DNA of 64,000 nt from Spisula solida (lineage: Eukaryota; Mollusca; Bivalvia; Venerida; Mactridae): assembly GCA_947247005.1 (NCBI GenBank), contig OX365948.1, positions 39,188,601 to 39,252,600 on the forward strand, written 5' to 3'. A program made the position numbers and the translations under genes. Of the stretch, positions 50,415-62,490 are shown in pieces (the stretch's first letter is position 1; each line of letters opens with the position of its first letter). The notes below the pieces were generated by a model. The model had not been told where the DNA came from, did no database searches, and saw nothing but the letters and a program-made list of their open reading frames with translations.

Positions 50415-52070
50415 ACAAGAGGGCCCAAAGGGCCCTAGGTCGCTCACCTGTCGTACTAGTGCATGCACACCCCTATGGTGATCCTACACATTTTCTGAAT
50501 AAAATTTAAGGAAATTCAGCCTCTATTGCAAGTTTTTGTATGATTTGACCATGTGACCTAGCGTTTGACCCCAGATGACTTAATTAATATCAAACTTAAC
50601 CTAGATTGTGTTGAGATGATTATTAGGACCAAATTTCATAAAGATTAAGTCGAAATTGTAACCTCTGGCGACTACACAGGGTTTTTCTATGATCTGACCT
50701 ATAATTTAAACAAAATATTTCCTCCATATAACTGTACAAAAACATGCTATAAAGACAGAACAATACCTAAACACTTAAAAAAAAAATTATGGTTCCAGTG
50801 GGGTTTGAACCCATGACCCTCAGGAAAATGTCAATTGACATTGTGACCTTGTTTTTGACGCCAGATGACCCAAAATTGAACTTGGCCTAGATAAACAATA
50901 CCTAAACACTTAAAAAAATAAAAATTAAAAAATAAAAATTATGGTTCCAGTGGGGGTTGAACCCACGACCATCAGGAAAATGTACAAATACATGCTATAA
51001 AGACAAAACAATACCTAAACACTTAAAAAATAAAAATTATGGTCCCAGTGGGGGTTGAACCCACGACCATCAAGAAGTACAAATACATGCTATAAAGACA
51101 AAACAATACCTAAACACTAAAAAAAAAAAAAAAAAAAAAAAAATATGGTTCCAGTGGGGGTTGAACCCACGACCATCAGGAAAATGTACAAATACATGTT
51201 ATAAAGACAAAACAATACCTAAACATTTAAAAAAATAAAAATTATGGTTCGAGTGGGGGTTGAACCCACGACCATCTGGAGAATGTACAAATAAATGCTT
51301 TACAGACAAAACAATACCTAAACACTCAAAAAAAAAAAAAAAAAAAAAAAAAAATGGTTCCAGTGGGGATTGAACCCACGACCATCAGGAAAATGTACAA
51401 ATAAATGCTTTACAGACAAAACAATACCTAAACACTCAAAAAAAAAAAAAAAAAAAAAAAATTATGGTTCCAGTGGGGGTTGAACCCACGACCCTCAGGA
51501 AAATGTACAAATACATGCTATAAAGACAAAACAATACCTAAACACTCAAAAAAAAAAAAAAATTATGGTTCCAGTGGGGTTTGAACCCACGACACTCAGG
51601 AAAATGTCTATGCTCCCTACAGCGCTTTGATTTCCACTTAACCATTACAATTCACACCCTCTAGAATATTTTGATATTTGACCTTTACAAAACTGCTGTG
51701 AACCCTGATACACATTTTCATTGGTTGATGAAAGTTTACTTGTATGTATAGAGTGTAGAGAGTTACAGCAGAGAGTTAAGTGACCATGAAGACTACATGT
51801 TGAAAGGTTTAAAACAAGGTTTTTCTATAATTTGACCTAGTGAGCTAGTTTTTGACCTCAGATGACCCAATATCGAACTTGACCTAGATTGTGTTGAGAT
51901 GATCATTGTGACCAAGTTTCATAAAGATTAGGCCAAAATTGTGACCTCTAGAGAGGACACAACCCCATTGTTGACGGACGGACGGACGGACAGACGGACG
52001 GACGGACGGACGACGGACGAAGTGTGATCACAAAAGCTCACTCTGTCACTTTGTGACAGGTGAGCTAAAA
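50415..52070. mobile_element. ~1.65-kb interspersed element with 'ctcacctgtc' ends
   Basis: The left end contains gtcgctcacctgtcgtac. The right end gtgacaggtgagctaaaa is its inverted counterpart. A ~110-bp block (cctagattgtgttgagatga, 'aagtttcataaagatta') near 50557-50670 is repeated directly at 51845-51960. Between these lies a tandem array. A GACG tetranucleotide run is at 51973-52015. A related fragment is at 23598-23825. No coding frame. Confidence 0.65.
50785..51600 (-). repeat. Eight tandem ~105-bp units carrying a tRNA 3'-half
   Basis: On the minus strand each unit contains 'gtcgtgggttcaaccccca' then ctggaacca and oligo-T. This is a perfect T-arm (GTGGG stem with a TTCAACC loop), an acceptor-like 3' strand and a possible Pol III terminator. 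Plus-strand hits of the ggttccagtggg core begin near 50793, 50943, 51043, 51147, 51246, 51354, 51464 and 51567. The poly(A) tracts between units vary in length. Only the last unit (51567-51655) also has an A-box-like tggttaagtgg upstream, so the others are B-box-only halves. Confidence 0.8.
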
Positions 52071-53142
52071 AGCATACAAGGCAAGGTCTTTTTTCACTAC
52101 TCTATATTCGAGGAGCCTATATAAGGCCTCTTCACAATTTCTTAAAGGCCCTATCACAATTGGAACTGGTGATTTGTTTTGTAAAGTTAACTTCACCACA
52201 AAGCACCAAACAAATCAAACATAGATAAAATTTAATCATATATTACTGTACTAGACTTATGCGCCAGTCAATATTTTGCCCACCGGGGAGACAAAGCTTA
52301 CTGTCTAAATCCACGCCGTGGGGCAGTTTTTCATGGGGGTACTTTAATAAAAACACAAATTAAAGTATCACTGACGCCTTTCGCAGTGTCAAAATTCCCA
52401 GACGAAAGTCTATTCCCCAGGACTCGGAGTCGATCTGGTCGTCTAATTCCCCCTGTATCCCTGCTGCCCCCGGGCGGGCATAATATTGACTGATGCATTA
52501 ATATGGAGCATTATACCATAGATACATGTATGTTTCAGACAAGTGATCAAAAAATGAGTTAACATCTGAAAAAAAAAATCACAATTTGAAAAGTTTCTGC
52601 GCCTAATTTTTGCGAATTTTAGCACTAAATTTTCTTAAAACAAAAGGGCCTACATGTATGCCTCTTGAGTGGCAATTCAGCGAAAAAAAGCCCTGATGTC
52701 ACAATACCTATCACACAGCCGAACAAGAAAATGATCCACCCTAGTCCCAGCTGTTAAAAAGCTAAATGGAATAGTTTCAGTAAACAATGCCTATGCTGAA
52801 TGACCTAGTTACAACAGTAAAACTGCTGAAATACCTAGTTTAAGCTGTCAGAAGTCCTAAAGTATTAAATAAAAATATAAAAACGCTCAATGGCATTTTT
52901 TCAGCTGAATGACCTAGTTTCAGTAATACAAAAGCTGAAAGCCCCAGCCGGATAACTCAGTTTCAATGAGTAAATGTCTTAACAAGTCGAGATACGCCGA
53001 AGTGAACAACCATGCTACGTACCAAAAGTGGACGCCCCAGTCGGATGACCTAGACTAGTTTCAATAGACAAAATGTCTTAGTTGAAAAAGAAAAATGTTG
53101 TTGAATTACCCAGCCTCAACAAATGATATGCCACGCTACATG

Positions 53143-53337
53143 GCAGGGCTTTTTTTCAAGAGTATGGGAAGGGGCCTTTTCCTTGAATCTGGTGGGAAAT
53201 TAGTCATCATTTTTGCAAAAGGGGAAGAAAAGACTTGATGTAAATTGGATTTAAGGGGAAACTGCATGACTTTAAAGAGTTATCCTGAAGAAAAGCAACC
53301 TGGAAACAGTCCTGCTATAGAAGGAAAAAAGCCCTGC
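53143..53337. mobile_element. ~195-bp hAT-like MITE
   Basis: The ends gcagggctttttttc and gaaaaaagccctgc are inverted. CAGGG termini are typical of hAT elements, but the flanks give only a short ATG match instead of the expected 8-bp duplication. Confidence 0.55.
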
Positions 53338-54081
53338 ATGACCCCAGTGAACGCCCCAACCGGATGACCTAGTTCAGTTACGCACCAGTCAATTGAACCC
53401 ACCCCCCCAACCCTAGATAGTAGCGAGGATTTTCACAGCCCTAGGTAAATTCCCTGTCTGCCCTATATGCCCCGCTATTTTGCCACAAAACAAAAACTGT
53501 GTGAGTGCAGGGACATAGGAAAGTTATAAACACAAGACTGTTCGGACAGTTCCCCCGCCTAGTTTCAGACCTTGTTAATCATTATTTGAGAATAGCTGTA
53601 TGTAAGGGAACAAGAATATTTTACTCTTGAAATTGTGCCCGTAGTACTGTTTATAGACTTTTGAATATTGTATTACTGAGTTTGCAAATACTAATGCAGG
53701 TGAACTTTATGAAACTATCAACTTTCCAAATTTTGGTCCATTTTTATTTTTGGCTGAAAACTTGGGAAAATACAATTGTGCCTCAAGCATTGTAATAGTA
53801 TGTGTATCATCATTCTCATGAATTGCTTCAACTATCATAACAAGTTTCATGAAGATATCTTGAATTTTAAAATTCCATTGGTTCATGCTATCATATCTTT
53901 AAGTTATAGCTACAAATATGCAATTTTATTAACAATACAATTTTACTAGTACGTAAATTATGTTGGCTTCATGCGTATCCAAAATGTCAAGATCTGATCT
54001 GATTTCATATTTTGTCAGCTTTGAAGACGTGTGCATTGTAGTTTACAGTTGTGTAAGTCAGTTACCTGACCTCTTAGTTCG

Positions 54082-54188
54082 GTATACCTGAATATAAACA
54101 ACCCTCGCACGTGAAAACCGTTAAACTTCTCGACCGCTACGCGGTCTCGGTGATCACGTTTTTTACGTGCGTGGGTTGTTCATATTCA
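54082..54188. repeat. ~105-bp imperfect palindrome
   Basis: 'ggtatacctgaatataaaca', 'accctcgcacgtgaaaac' is mirrored by gttttttacgtgcgtgggtt and 'gttcatattcatgaatacc', with a small inner stem (gaccgc/gcggtc). MITE-like hairpin. Confidence 0.65.
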
Positions 54189-54619
54189 TGAATACCTCAT
54201 ACTCGGCCAGTGCATATACACGGTAAGTTTTGGTGTATACATCTTGACTTATAAGTCAAATTGTACCCTGTAGTAACGAGTAGTACACTTCTAGCACACA
54301 TGTTTGGGAGACACATTCAATGTATAGTCGCCACAGTACAGAAATGTCAAATGTCTTGGTATATCACCGAAATGGAACTGCTCATAGAATTATACCATAC
54401 AGTATGATACATATCAACACCACAAACAGTCCTATCAATAGGTCTTCCTCAACCGACGCTATTGTTAACAAGTGTTTGGAGAGAAATAACGTGTGATTTG
54501 TAAGTCATGATGTACCGTGTAGTTAAGGAAGATGTACATCTTGTGAAGTGTACATCTTTGGCTTATAATACACCAAAATATATAGGGATTACTTTAGTCG
54601 GCGGCCGTTGGGGCGGCGG

Positions 54620-55620
54620 CGTCCCATTTTGCCTGTCCGGAGCATAACTTTGTAACCATTGATTTAAATGACTCAAAACTTGTTATGCATGTTTCTTGCA
54701 ATAAGCCGAAGTGCAGTGCGCAAAAACCATAACTCTTCCTTGCGCCGTTATTGAATTATTTCCCTATGATTGATTTTATAACAGCATTCCTTGTCCGGAG
54801 CAAACCTATGTCACCATTTGCTTGAATGACTCGAAACTTGCTATGCGTGCTTTTTGCAATGACATGAAGTGCAGTGTGCTAGAACCATAACACTATTTTG
54901 CTTCTTTTTTGTTATTTGTCTTTGATTGATTTTGTTTTTGAATTATTTTCCTTTGATTGATTTTATTACAGCATTTCTTGTCTGGAGCATAACTTTGACA
55001 TCATTGGTTGGAATGGCACAAAACTTTCTATGTATGTTTCTTGCAATGACATGAAGTGAAGAGGGCAAGAACTCTACATTGCTCCGTTTTTAATTATCCC
55101 CACCCCCTTCGATTTATTTGCTTGTCCGGAGCATAACATTGTCATCATTGGTTGGAATGGCACCAAACTTGCTATGTATGATTCTTGCAATGACATGAAG
55201 TGAAGAGGGCAAGAACTCTACATTGCGCCGTTTTTAATCCCCCCCCCCTTCGATTGATTTGCTTGTCCGGAGCATAACTTTGTAACCACTAGTTTGAATG
55301 ACTCAAAACTTGCTATGCATGTTTCTTGCAATAAGCCGAAGTGCAGTGCGCAAGATTGTGCCGTTTTTTGAATTATTTCCCTTTGATTGATTTTATTACT
55401 GCATTTCTTGTCCTGAGCATAACTCTGTCATCATTGATTTGAATGACTCAAAAATTGCTAAAGATGTTTCTTGAAATGACATAAATTGCAGTGGGCAAGA
55501 ACTACAACTCTATCTTGTGCCGTGTTTGAATAACTCTCCTTTGATTTCTTGTCCGCGGTATAACTTAGCAACCATTGGTTTGAATGACTCAAAATGTGCT
55601 ACGTGTATCTATTTTAGCTA
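54620..55620 (+). repeat. Tandem array of ~140-185-bp units (about seven)
   Basis: Units open with tgtccggagcataact and continue gaatgactcaaaacttgcta, 'gtttcttgcaat' and 'gaagtgcagtg'. Starts are near 54635, 54790, 54977, 55122, 55261, 55408 and 55549. They have diverged but stay collinear. Non-coding. Confidence 0.8.
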
Positions 55621-55778
55621 ACCTTGCACAAAGTGCGATGTTTCGCTTAAGTGTCAGGAACCTTCGGAGATATTAAAATAATTGGCGAACATTCGGCGAT
55701 ATTTCGGTGACACATTCGCGGTTTGGGATTTTAACCCCGAATATTCGGGAGGCATCGGGGGATGCTCGGGGATGTACT

Positions 55779-56886
55779 CCCGATCAAAGGGATTCGACCC
55801 GATAAAATATCTTTCACATCTATACTATGAATACATAAGACAGGGGTCTTTCTTTATGACTGGCCCTCATATACCCAACTCAACATTATGTCCAATATTT
55901 TAAACAAACCGAATACAATCATTTAATTTGTACTGCACACTTCAAGACAATATAATATTATACATAAAAAATACAACTTTTATCAATACACGTACACAAT
56001 GTCGCCTGTGTCGAGCATAGAATGTTCACAAAATGCGTAAAACCCGGTTTGACGACATAACCCTGCACAGACAGAAACTAGAAAACGGCCTTCGATAAAG
56101 AAGAGAAATCATTATTTACACACAATCTCAGGATATTAGTACGACGATTTGATAGTGGGACATATTTTTTGCAACTTACCGCCACCTATATGTTTCTGTT
56201 CCGCTTAAATAGACGATAATCCGAGTTCAGGGAGAACTGATATTCAATTTCTAATATTTACATTCATTTCGACCATTGTAGTATCACGTGACGAATCATG
56301 TGACAATATAGAAAATGATTGGTGTTCGGGTAATACCATGCAACTCTTCGGCCAATCAAATTACTCGTAACAAAAGCCGTGCTGTCACTGTCAAAATGGC
56401 AAAAGTCGGCGAATTGTTTTCAGTCAATGTTGTTGAATTGCTGCTTTCGTCTAGCTAAGCTGTACAGAAACGGACGAGTGTCGGTGAGTTAATCCAAATA
56501 TGTTCCTCTACCAAATCGTCATACTAATTTCCTGAGATCGGGTGTAAATAATGATTTCTTTTCTTTATCGAAGGCCGTTTTCTAGTTTCTGTCTGTGCAG
56601 GGTTATGTCGTCAAACCGGGTTTTACGCATTTTGTGAACATTCTATGCTCGACACAGGCGACATTGTGTACGTGTATTGATAAAAGTTGTATTATTTATG
56701 TATAATATTATATTGTCTTGAAGTGTGCAGTACAAATTAAATGATTGTATTCGGCTTGTTTAAAATATTGGACATAATGATGAGTTGGGTATATGAGGGC
56801 CAGTCATAAAGAAAGACCCCTGTCTTATGTAGTCATAGTATAGATGTGAAAGATATTTTTATCGGGTCGAATCCCTTTGTTCCCGA
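55779..56886. repeat. 1.1-kb palindrome: ~382-bp arms, ~345-bp spacer
   Basis: The left arm (55779-56160) and right arm (56504-56886) are nearly exact reverse complements. Shared runs include 'aagggattcgacccgataaa', 'ctttatgactggccctcata', caggcgacattgtg, 'gacgacataaccctgcac' and agaaacggcc-type ends. The spacer contains cacgtgacgaatcatgtgac. Flanking sequence is rich in TCGGGG. No coding frame. Confidence 0.85.
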
Positions 56887-57229
56887 TGACAATTAGGAGC
56901 TTCGGGGGCATCAGGACAGATTTTACATAAACATCGCCGATGGGGAATTCCTCATTGAGACCTAGGCTTTAACAACATTTATAGTATTGTTCCGATCTAA
57001 CAATATTGAAGAAGATAATAAAGAATAGAATCGGACAGGGTTAGAAAGGGTTAGACATGTCAATATTTACGCCCCCACCCTAACAAAATCCTGAAACCGC
57101 CCCTGGGTTATGTGTACTTTAGTAATAGCATTCGACCACAATGCAACACAACTAGTTTTTTGTTATCTTTGTGTTTCCTTTAACGGCACGCATCGAGATC
57201 GTTCAATACTTGTGATTTTTATATGTTTT

Positions 57230-57870
57230 CTGCTACGACATTTTGAACATGCTTCTACCAGGATTCGGTAAAGAAGATTCTATTTCTCCATATTGAAACT
57301 TCACTTTGAATAGGATACTCTTTTAATCGAATGTGTGATAAAATGTCAGATAAGTGATTGCGAATATTCTACGATTTAAAAGTGATGCTTTATCAATATT
57401 TTAAATTGCGTGTAAGAAAGTTAGATATCGTGTTAGAACATATTATAGTGGCGGTCCCTGTGTTCTATGACTGTTACTGGTACAGTTCCCCTGGTAGTTC
57501 ATATTGTCAAGCAAGTTTCCTTAGTTTTAGAAAATGAATACTAATGTAATTCGTGTAGACTTGGTTTAGAAGTTGTTAGTGTCATCTTTATGATCGTCAA
57601 TTTTGAACATCATTTGAATCATGTATTTAACAAGTGTGCTTTAATATGTTCTCCAACGTTATTCTAGTAACCTTAGAAGCTGATCTTGGTTGGCATTGAT
57701 AGACAATTTAATCCAGTGTTATTAGCATAATTTTATCATCAAAGTGGTACTAAATATGTTACATAAATTGCATTTCCGAGTAAGCACAAAGTAGATTTAT
57801 TTCAGAACCAATCGATTATACCACAAAACATTGATCAGATGTAAAAATTGAACACTTAGGCTCAAATAGT
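57230..57870 (+). repeat. Dispersed repeat module A, copy 2
   Basis: Collinear with 20000-20760: gaaacttcactttgaa, aaattgcgtgtaagaa, 'cgtgttagaacatattat', 'ccctgtgttctatgactgtt' and 'aaccaatcgattatac'. The stretch 57870-58560 shows only a short direct duplication (gctacaattgttttagacaa, about 58130 and 58196). Confidence 0.7.
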
Positions 57871-58564
57871 TGTAGTCGTTTCTGGAGTTGAATGTTTTAA
57901 ACACATATCATGAATAACATACAATGTACATGATTGCAATGCTGCTTGAAACAATGATCTAACCGAATGTTTTTTAGTGCATTGGTTCACTCGTATATTA
58001 GAACGTCGTGTTTGACTATGTTATCTTGTGCATTATGTATACCATATATCATTTCCAGCATGCAATATTTGATGCTATATTAGGTCCATTTTTGAGGAAC
58101 ATTGGTGTGTGTTTTTGAAGCGTAGCACCAGCTACAATTGTTTTAGACAATATGCAAACTCTATGTTATGTCCATCATCATGGAGCGTATGACAAGCTAC
58201 AATTGTTTTAGACAATATGCACACTCAATGATATGTCCAACCTCAAGACTTTTCGGACGGCAGGTATTGATGCCGGGTCTGTTACATTGTCTTGGCGTGC
58301 CCTTAAATGTATTGCTCTTTTGTTGCTCTGACTTCTGATACATTGAGTAATTTCTGTGCGACTCGATGGGTGTTGTTTATATAATGTTTCATGTTTTACA
58401 TTTTATTACCTACTAATGTTGCCTTTTTGTTAGTGGGAGGGGGCATCGTTTGGCGGCTGAATTGTATTTACAGTTCGCGATTTTGTTGTCCAGCACAAGG
58501 CTGTTTCGTATCTTTAACAATCGCATGTGCATTGTATTTGTTGCGAATTAAATAAACAAAATAT

Positions 58565-58980
58565 ACATGTACCAGATTTATATAGCGCCCTTTTCATGCG
58601 AACACACGTTCAAAGGCGCTTTACATATAGTCTTGCAGCCTCTACTAGTACAGACGTGGCATGATCTGACCAGAGGGACACACAGAGAGTAAGCCCCAGA
58701 AGGGAGTGAGATACATTAGATACAGGGATGTCCGGTGCTACAGAAGTGCGCCTAGCTCTTATTTCGAATAGGCAGTCTGGCCCTTTAATGTGCCCAGTGT
58801 ATAACACCGATACACAGCTTTATGGGACATTTAACCAGATCGTTTGCAGTCCACACGTCAGATACAGTGAGATACTTTAAATAGAACTTCCGTAAAGTTC
58901 AGTTACCATGCCTTGGATTGAACCCATGACCTCTGAATTGGCAGCCGTAGTGCGTCACCACTGAGCTATCGCCACTGTCC
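58565..58980 (-). mobile_element. SINE-like repeat, fuller minus-strand copy
   Basis: On the minus strand it starts with a tRNA-like head: A box (gatagctcagtggtgac) and B box (tcatgggttcaatcc). It continues with the same body as 37558-37975 and ends in aaagggcgctatataaatct. This copy supplies the head missing from the other. Confidence 0.75.
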
Positions 58981-59839
58981 TTGTGGTGAGTGTCGTCCGT
59001 TTTTATTTTCTAGTCACCTGGTTCTTGGTCCGGTAAGGTTTGACTGACTGAAGCGGCAGACTTTCGGAGTGGGGTGTCGTGTTTTTGTACACTCGGCCAA
59101 ACTTATCAGTACACACGTAGTTTTACCGGTATAACTTTCTTAATTTTTAATATTTTTGCATGAAATGTTGTGTACATGGTATTGACTATCACAGGACTGG
59201 ATAAATAAAGATGTTTCTTCAGAATTGAATACAGCGGTTCATTGAACCATGAATCAACACAAACCGTTAAATGGCCGAGAAGTTGACGCGTAGGTGCAAA
59301 TTAATTTTATGTATGGTAAATATGAATTTTAGATTTATCGTCAAATTAAATAAAAACTCAAAATAATTCGATTTTTTACACAACAACGTGGTGGTTTTTT
59401 ACTTTTAAAAATATTTTATTGTTATGGTCAAGGAGAGTTAACCATGTACAAAATTGCATTTTTGTCCATAGTAACCTAAATTGGGCTTGTTCCTATCATT
59501 GTTTTCTTTATTACTGTGTCCGTGATTATAGCATAGACTTGAAACTGAACTGTATCAGCGCAGCGGGGCCATATGTGCATTAGCAACCTGACAACCGCCC
59601 GATGAACACACGGCATTATTGTGTGATTTTAGATTTTGCTGATGTCATCATTAGTTTATTCTGTTTGTGACTTCTAATCAAATGTTAAAAAGATCGATTG
59701 TATTGCAATGCCACACATCCAATCTACATATGTTGAAATTTTCAGCAAGATCAAATACGTATTGACCGAGCTATGGACAAATTAACAAGTGTGTACTTAT
59801 AAGTTTTGCCGAGTGTATCACTCAGACGCTTCTACGTAA

Positions 59840-60340
59840 CGCCTGGTACGATAATATGTTTATACAGTAACGGCAGCCAGATTAGGATTAAGTATAACTC
59901 TGCCGTCTTGATTTGTTCAGGCTGCAACATTACAGCCTCATGTTTTCAGTCTACAAGGCCGAGACGGAAGGGAACTATTTTGTCACCTGCTCACAAGTCA
60001 AGCTTGTGTGTCTTTCATACTTGCACCATTAATGCCCAACAGCCATCTTATACTAATTAATGTTGACTTTGACGCATCACAAAAAGGATCAGTGAAATAG
60101 ACAACACATAATGCTACTCTCATATGAATTAAGAAAAGATTCCTCTTGCAGGTGTCTATCGAAGCCACGTTTTTGCGAAGAGATAATTTTATCAATCCGT
60201 CTCCAATGTAACGAGCGTTTGTAGAAACACATTCAGCCAAAGGTCGTGACAAGTTCCAATAAAAAAGAGACAAGGGTGAGAATTTATTCTAACCCCAACA
60301 ATTTCCACATTGTTTTGTACAGCGGCATTTTCTCTTATAA
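59840..60340 (+). repeat. Dispersed repeat module D, copy 4
   Basis: cggcagccagattaggatta, gacggaagggaact, 'ttgactttgacgcatcac' and 'atcagtgaaatagacaacac' are collinear with copies 2, 3 and 5. 58.98-59.84 kb shows nothing recognisable. Confidence 0.65.
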
Positions 60341-60491
60341 GATTTCTGTCTGTCTGAATATGTTTCCATTTCTTCTTTTAACATGAGCTTGTGGACCAGT
60401 TTACTTAATATGTAAACGGGAATAATCGGGGAATATTTACGAATTTGTCATTTCCATAAATGAAAGTAAAAAACATACCGATATTAACAAT

Positions 60492-60653
60492 TACAGTAAA
60501 ACCTCAATAATCAGACCACCCATATAGGGACCCTTAAGACTGGTCTCATTATTGAGTTGGTTTTAATATTGAGATTGAATAATGAACAACCGATGAAAAT
60601 GGACCCGCAAATTGTGGTCCTAATTTTGTGGTCTTGTGTGAGGTTCTACTGTA
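60492..60653. mobile_element. ~160-bp mariner/pogo-like MITE
   Basis: TACAGTAAAACCTCAATAAT at the left is mirrored by gaggttctactgta at the right, with TA at both termini. The interior has inverted 'agaccacc/ggtggtc'-type segments. Non-coding. Confidence 0.65.
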
Positions 60654-60774
60654 AATAGTTTATTTCAAATTTCGATACATTCATATTGTCATATATCAAT
60701 AAATGGTATACGAAGGATGTACCAGTTAATCGTGTTTATTACAAAAATGTTTTCAAATTTCCACGCATTGTTAT

Positions 60775-60960
60775 GTCGAATATGGCTTACGCCGAATATG
60801 GCTTACGCCGAATATGGCTTACAAGCCTTACATGTATGGTAAGCCATATTCTATGATGAGGCACACTCTCGACGATAAGGCTTATAGTGAGGCAAAGTCG
60901 TTGCACAGCGCCGAATACGGCTTACCAAAAGCCATATTCCGCTCGAATTGTTTTCTTACC
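60775..60960. repeat. Cluster of 18-bp direct and inverted repeats
   Basis: cgaatatggcttacgc is repeated three times at 60777-60822. It is then inverted as ggtaagccatattc at 60838, with further forms (cgaatacggcttacc, aaagccatattccgc) to 60950. The segment can form several hairpins. 60.96-61.9 kb has no supported feature. Confidence 0.65.
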
Positions 60961-61914
60961 ATTCAAATATAGCTTCCTGTTTATTAAGTGAGCAGTATTC
61001 GGCACAATATGTTTTCATCCTACGGATAGAGCTTATTATTTATTATGTTAGCCATAGTTGTCCAAATTTTTCACCATAAGAATACGACACAACATAGCGA
61101 TATTAATATCGTTTTTTACTAATCGATAGCGTTATTATTATCATATTTTCACATATTCATCCTCAATCTAAAACCGTTTTGCCATTATTACATTTCGAAT
61201 TTTCGTCATCATGTCATAACACTTTCATTTTGGTGTTAATGTATTTTCATTTTTATTCTATATCATTGTCGTAATATTTTGTATTATCCCAGTATTCGTT
61301 ATCGATGCTGTCATTGAAGTAATCGGACTAAATTTTTAGCAATTTCTCGTCGTTGAATTAATGTACACGTGAGGTTTCGTCGTTGGAAGTTTTTAGTATA
61401 ATTTGTTAATTACAGTATCCGAAATGTGCTCTGTAGTTAATCATTTGATTTTTCTGATGATCATCATACGGAGCGATCGTTTTCGAGTGGTTGTGGTGAA
61501 TGACGTGTCGTCCCAGGGAATATGGTTAAAAACCTGTCAGGGACCAGCGTTGTTGCATGATCGAGAACCTTTTTCCTAATTTCTTAGTACTGGCTTTTCC
61601 AGGAAACGGACTCGAGTGTGATTTAAACAAGCCTCAAAATGGTAGAAAGCGTTATGGTGCCAAATATGATATGACTGAAAAGACTAGGGAATTTGATTCA
61701 GAGGAAATCGACAAGAGTCGTCAGTCTGACCACATGTTCAGATGGCCTGTTCAAGTCCAACAACGGCAGCTTCTTCCTTCCGTTGACCATAGTAGAAGAT
61801 TAAATACTAGTAGTCGTTTGTTGTTTTGACATTGATCTAAATGCAAAATGTCCAAGTGTTTGTCTACTTTGTGCTGCCTCTAATGGCGCGCATCTTTCGA
61901 TTTGCAAGTGTTTT

Positions 61915-62490
61915 GTTTTCTGCTGATGCAACGTTTAAGAAATGTCGCTTTTGGCAGGATTCTGTGCCAACGTGTCGACTTTGAGCGATGCAATCAATAT
62001 AATCAAACATTAATCCAATGCACAATTTCAACGAAGACGAGGTGTTATATAATTATATTTGCTTTAGTTTAACAAAACTTTGAACACTATTTTTGTCGTT
62101 TTCAAAATCAATGATAAAAGCACCAGATGATTGTAGTTTACAATGTGCTGATAAATCTTTAATTGCGAGTCAGAAAGTTAGATATCGTGTTAGAACATAT
62201 TATTGAGTCAGTCTCTATAAATCTGGAATTGTAACTGGCACATCTCCCCCGGTAATTCATGTTGTCAAACATTTTTCTAAATTTTAGAAAATTAATACAA
62301 ATCTAATTCACGTAGACCTGCTTTATTAGTTGTTTATGTTATTAATAATATCGTTTCTTTTAAGCAGTATTTGAAATCCTGTTAAATTCAAGTTTTCATT
62401 AATATTTCTCCGAATAATTGCAGCAAACACGCATGATATAAATTATAAAAGACAATTTTATCCGGTGTTTAGAATAACGTATAACAACAT
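61915..62490 (+). repeat. Dispersed repeat module A, copy 3
   Basis: More diverged copy: 'agttagatatcgtgttagaa', catattattgagtcagtc, 'ggtaattcatgttgtcaaac' and 'gacaattttatccggtg' match copies 1 and 2 in order. 62.5-63.5 kb shows nothing recognisable. Confidence 0.65.

Larger units (their letters stand above)
52080..54590. other. Repeat-rich region without a gene
   Basis: 52.74-53.38 kb has loosely repeated phrases (gaatgacctagtt, ccggatgacctagttt), suggesting a decayed tandem repeat. Two inverted-repeat elements are listed separately. The rest shows no coding signal. Confidence 0.5.

Noticed and set aside
51567..51655. Functional tRNA gene at the end of the tandem array
   Set aside because: The T-arm is perfect and an A-box-like sequence exists, but no 5' acceptor strand pairs with TGGAACC.
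55682..55903. 73-codon frame at the left edge of the palindrome
   Set aside because: It overlaps the inverted repeat arm and is not preserved in the mirrored arm.
61557..61829. 90-codon hydrophilic plus-strand frame preceded by a possible acceptor (ctttccag)
   Set aside because: The composition is protein-like, but there is no upstream exon, no polyadenylation signal nearby and no recognisable family; left out of the features.
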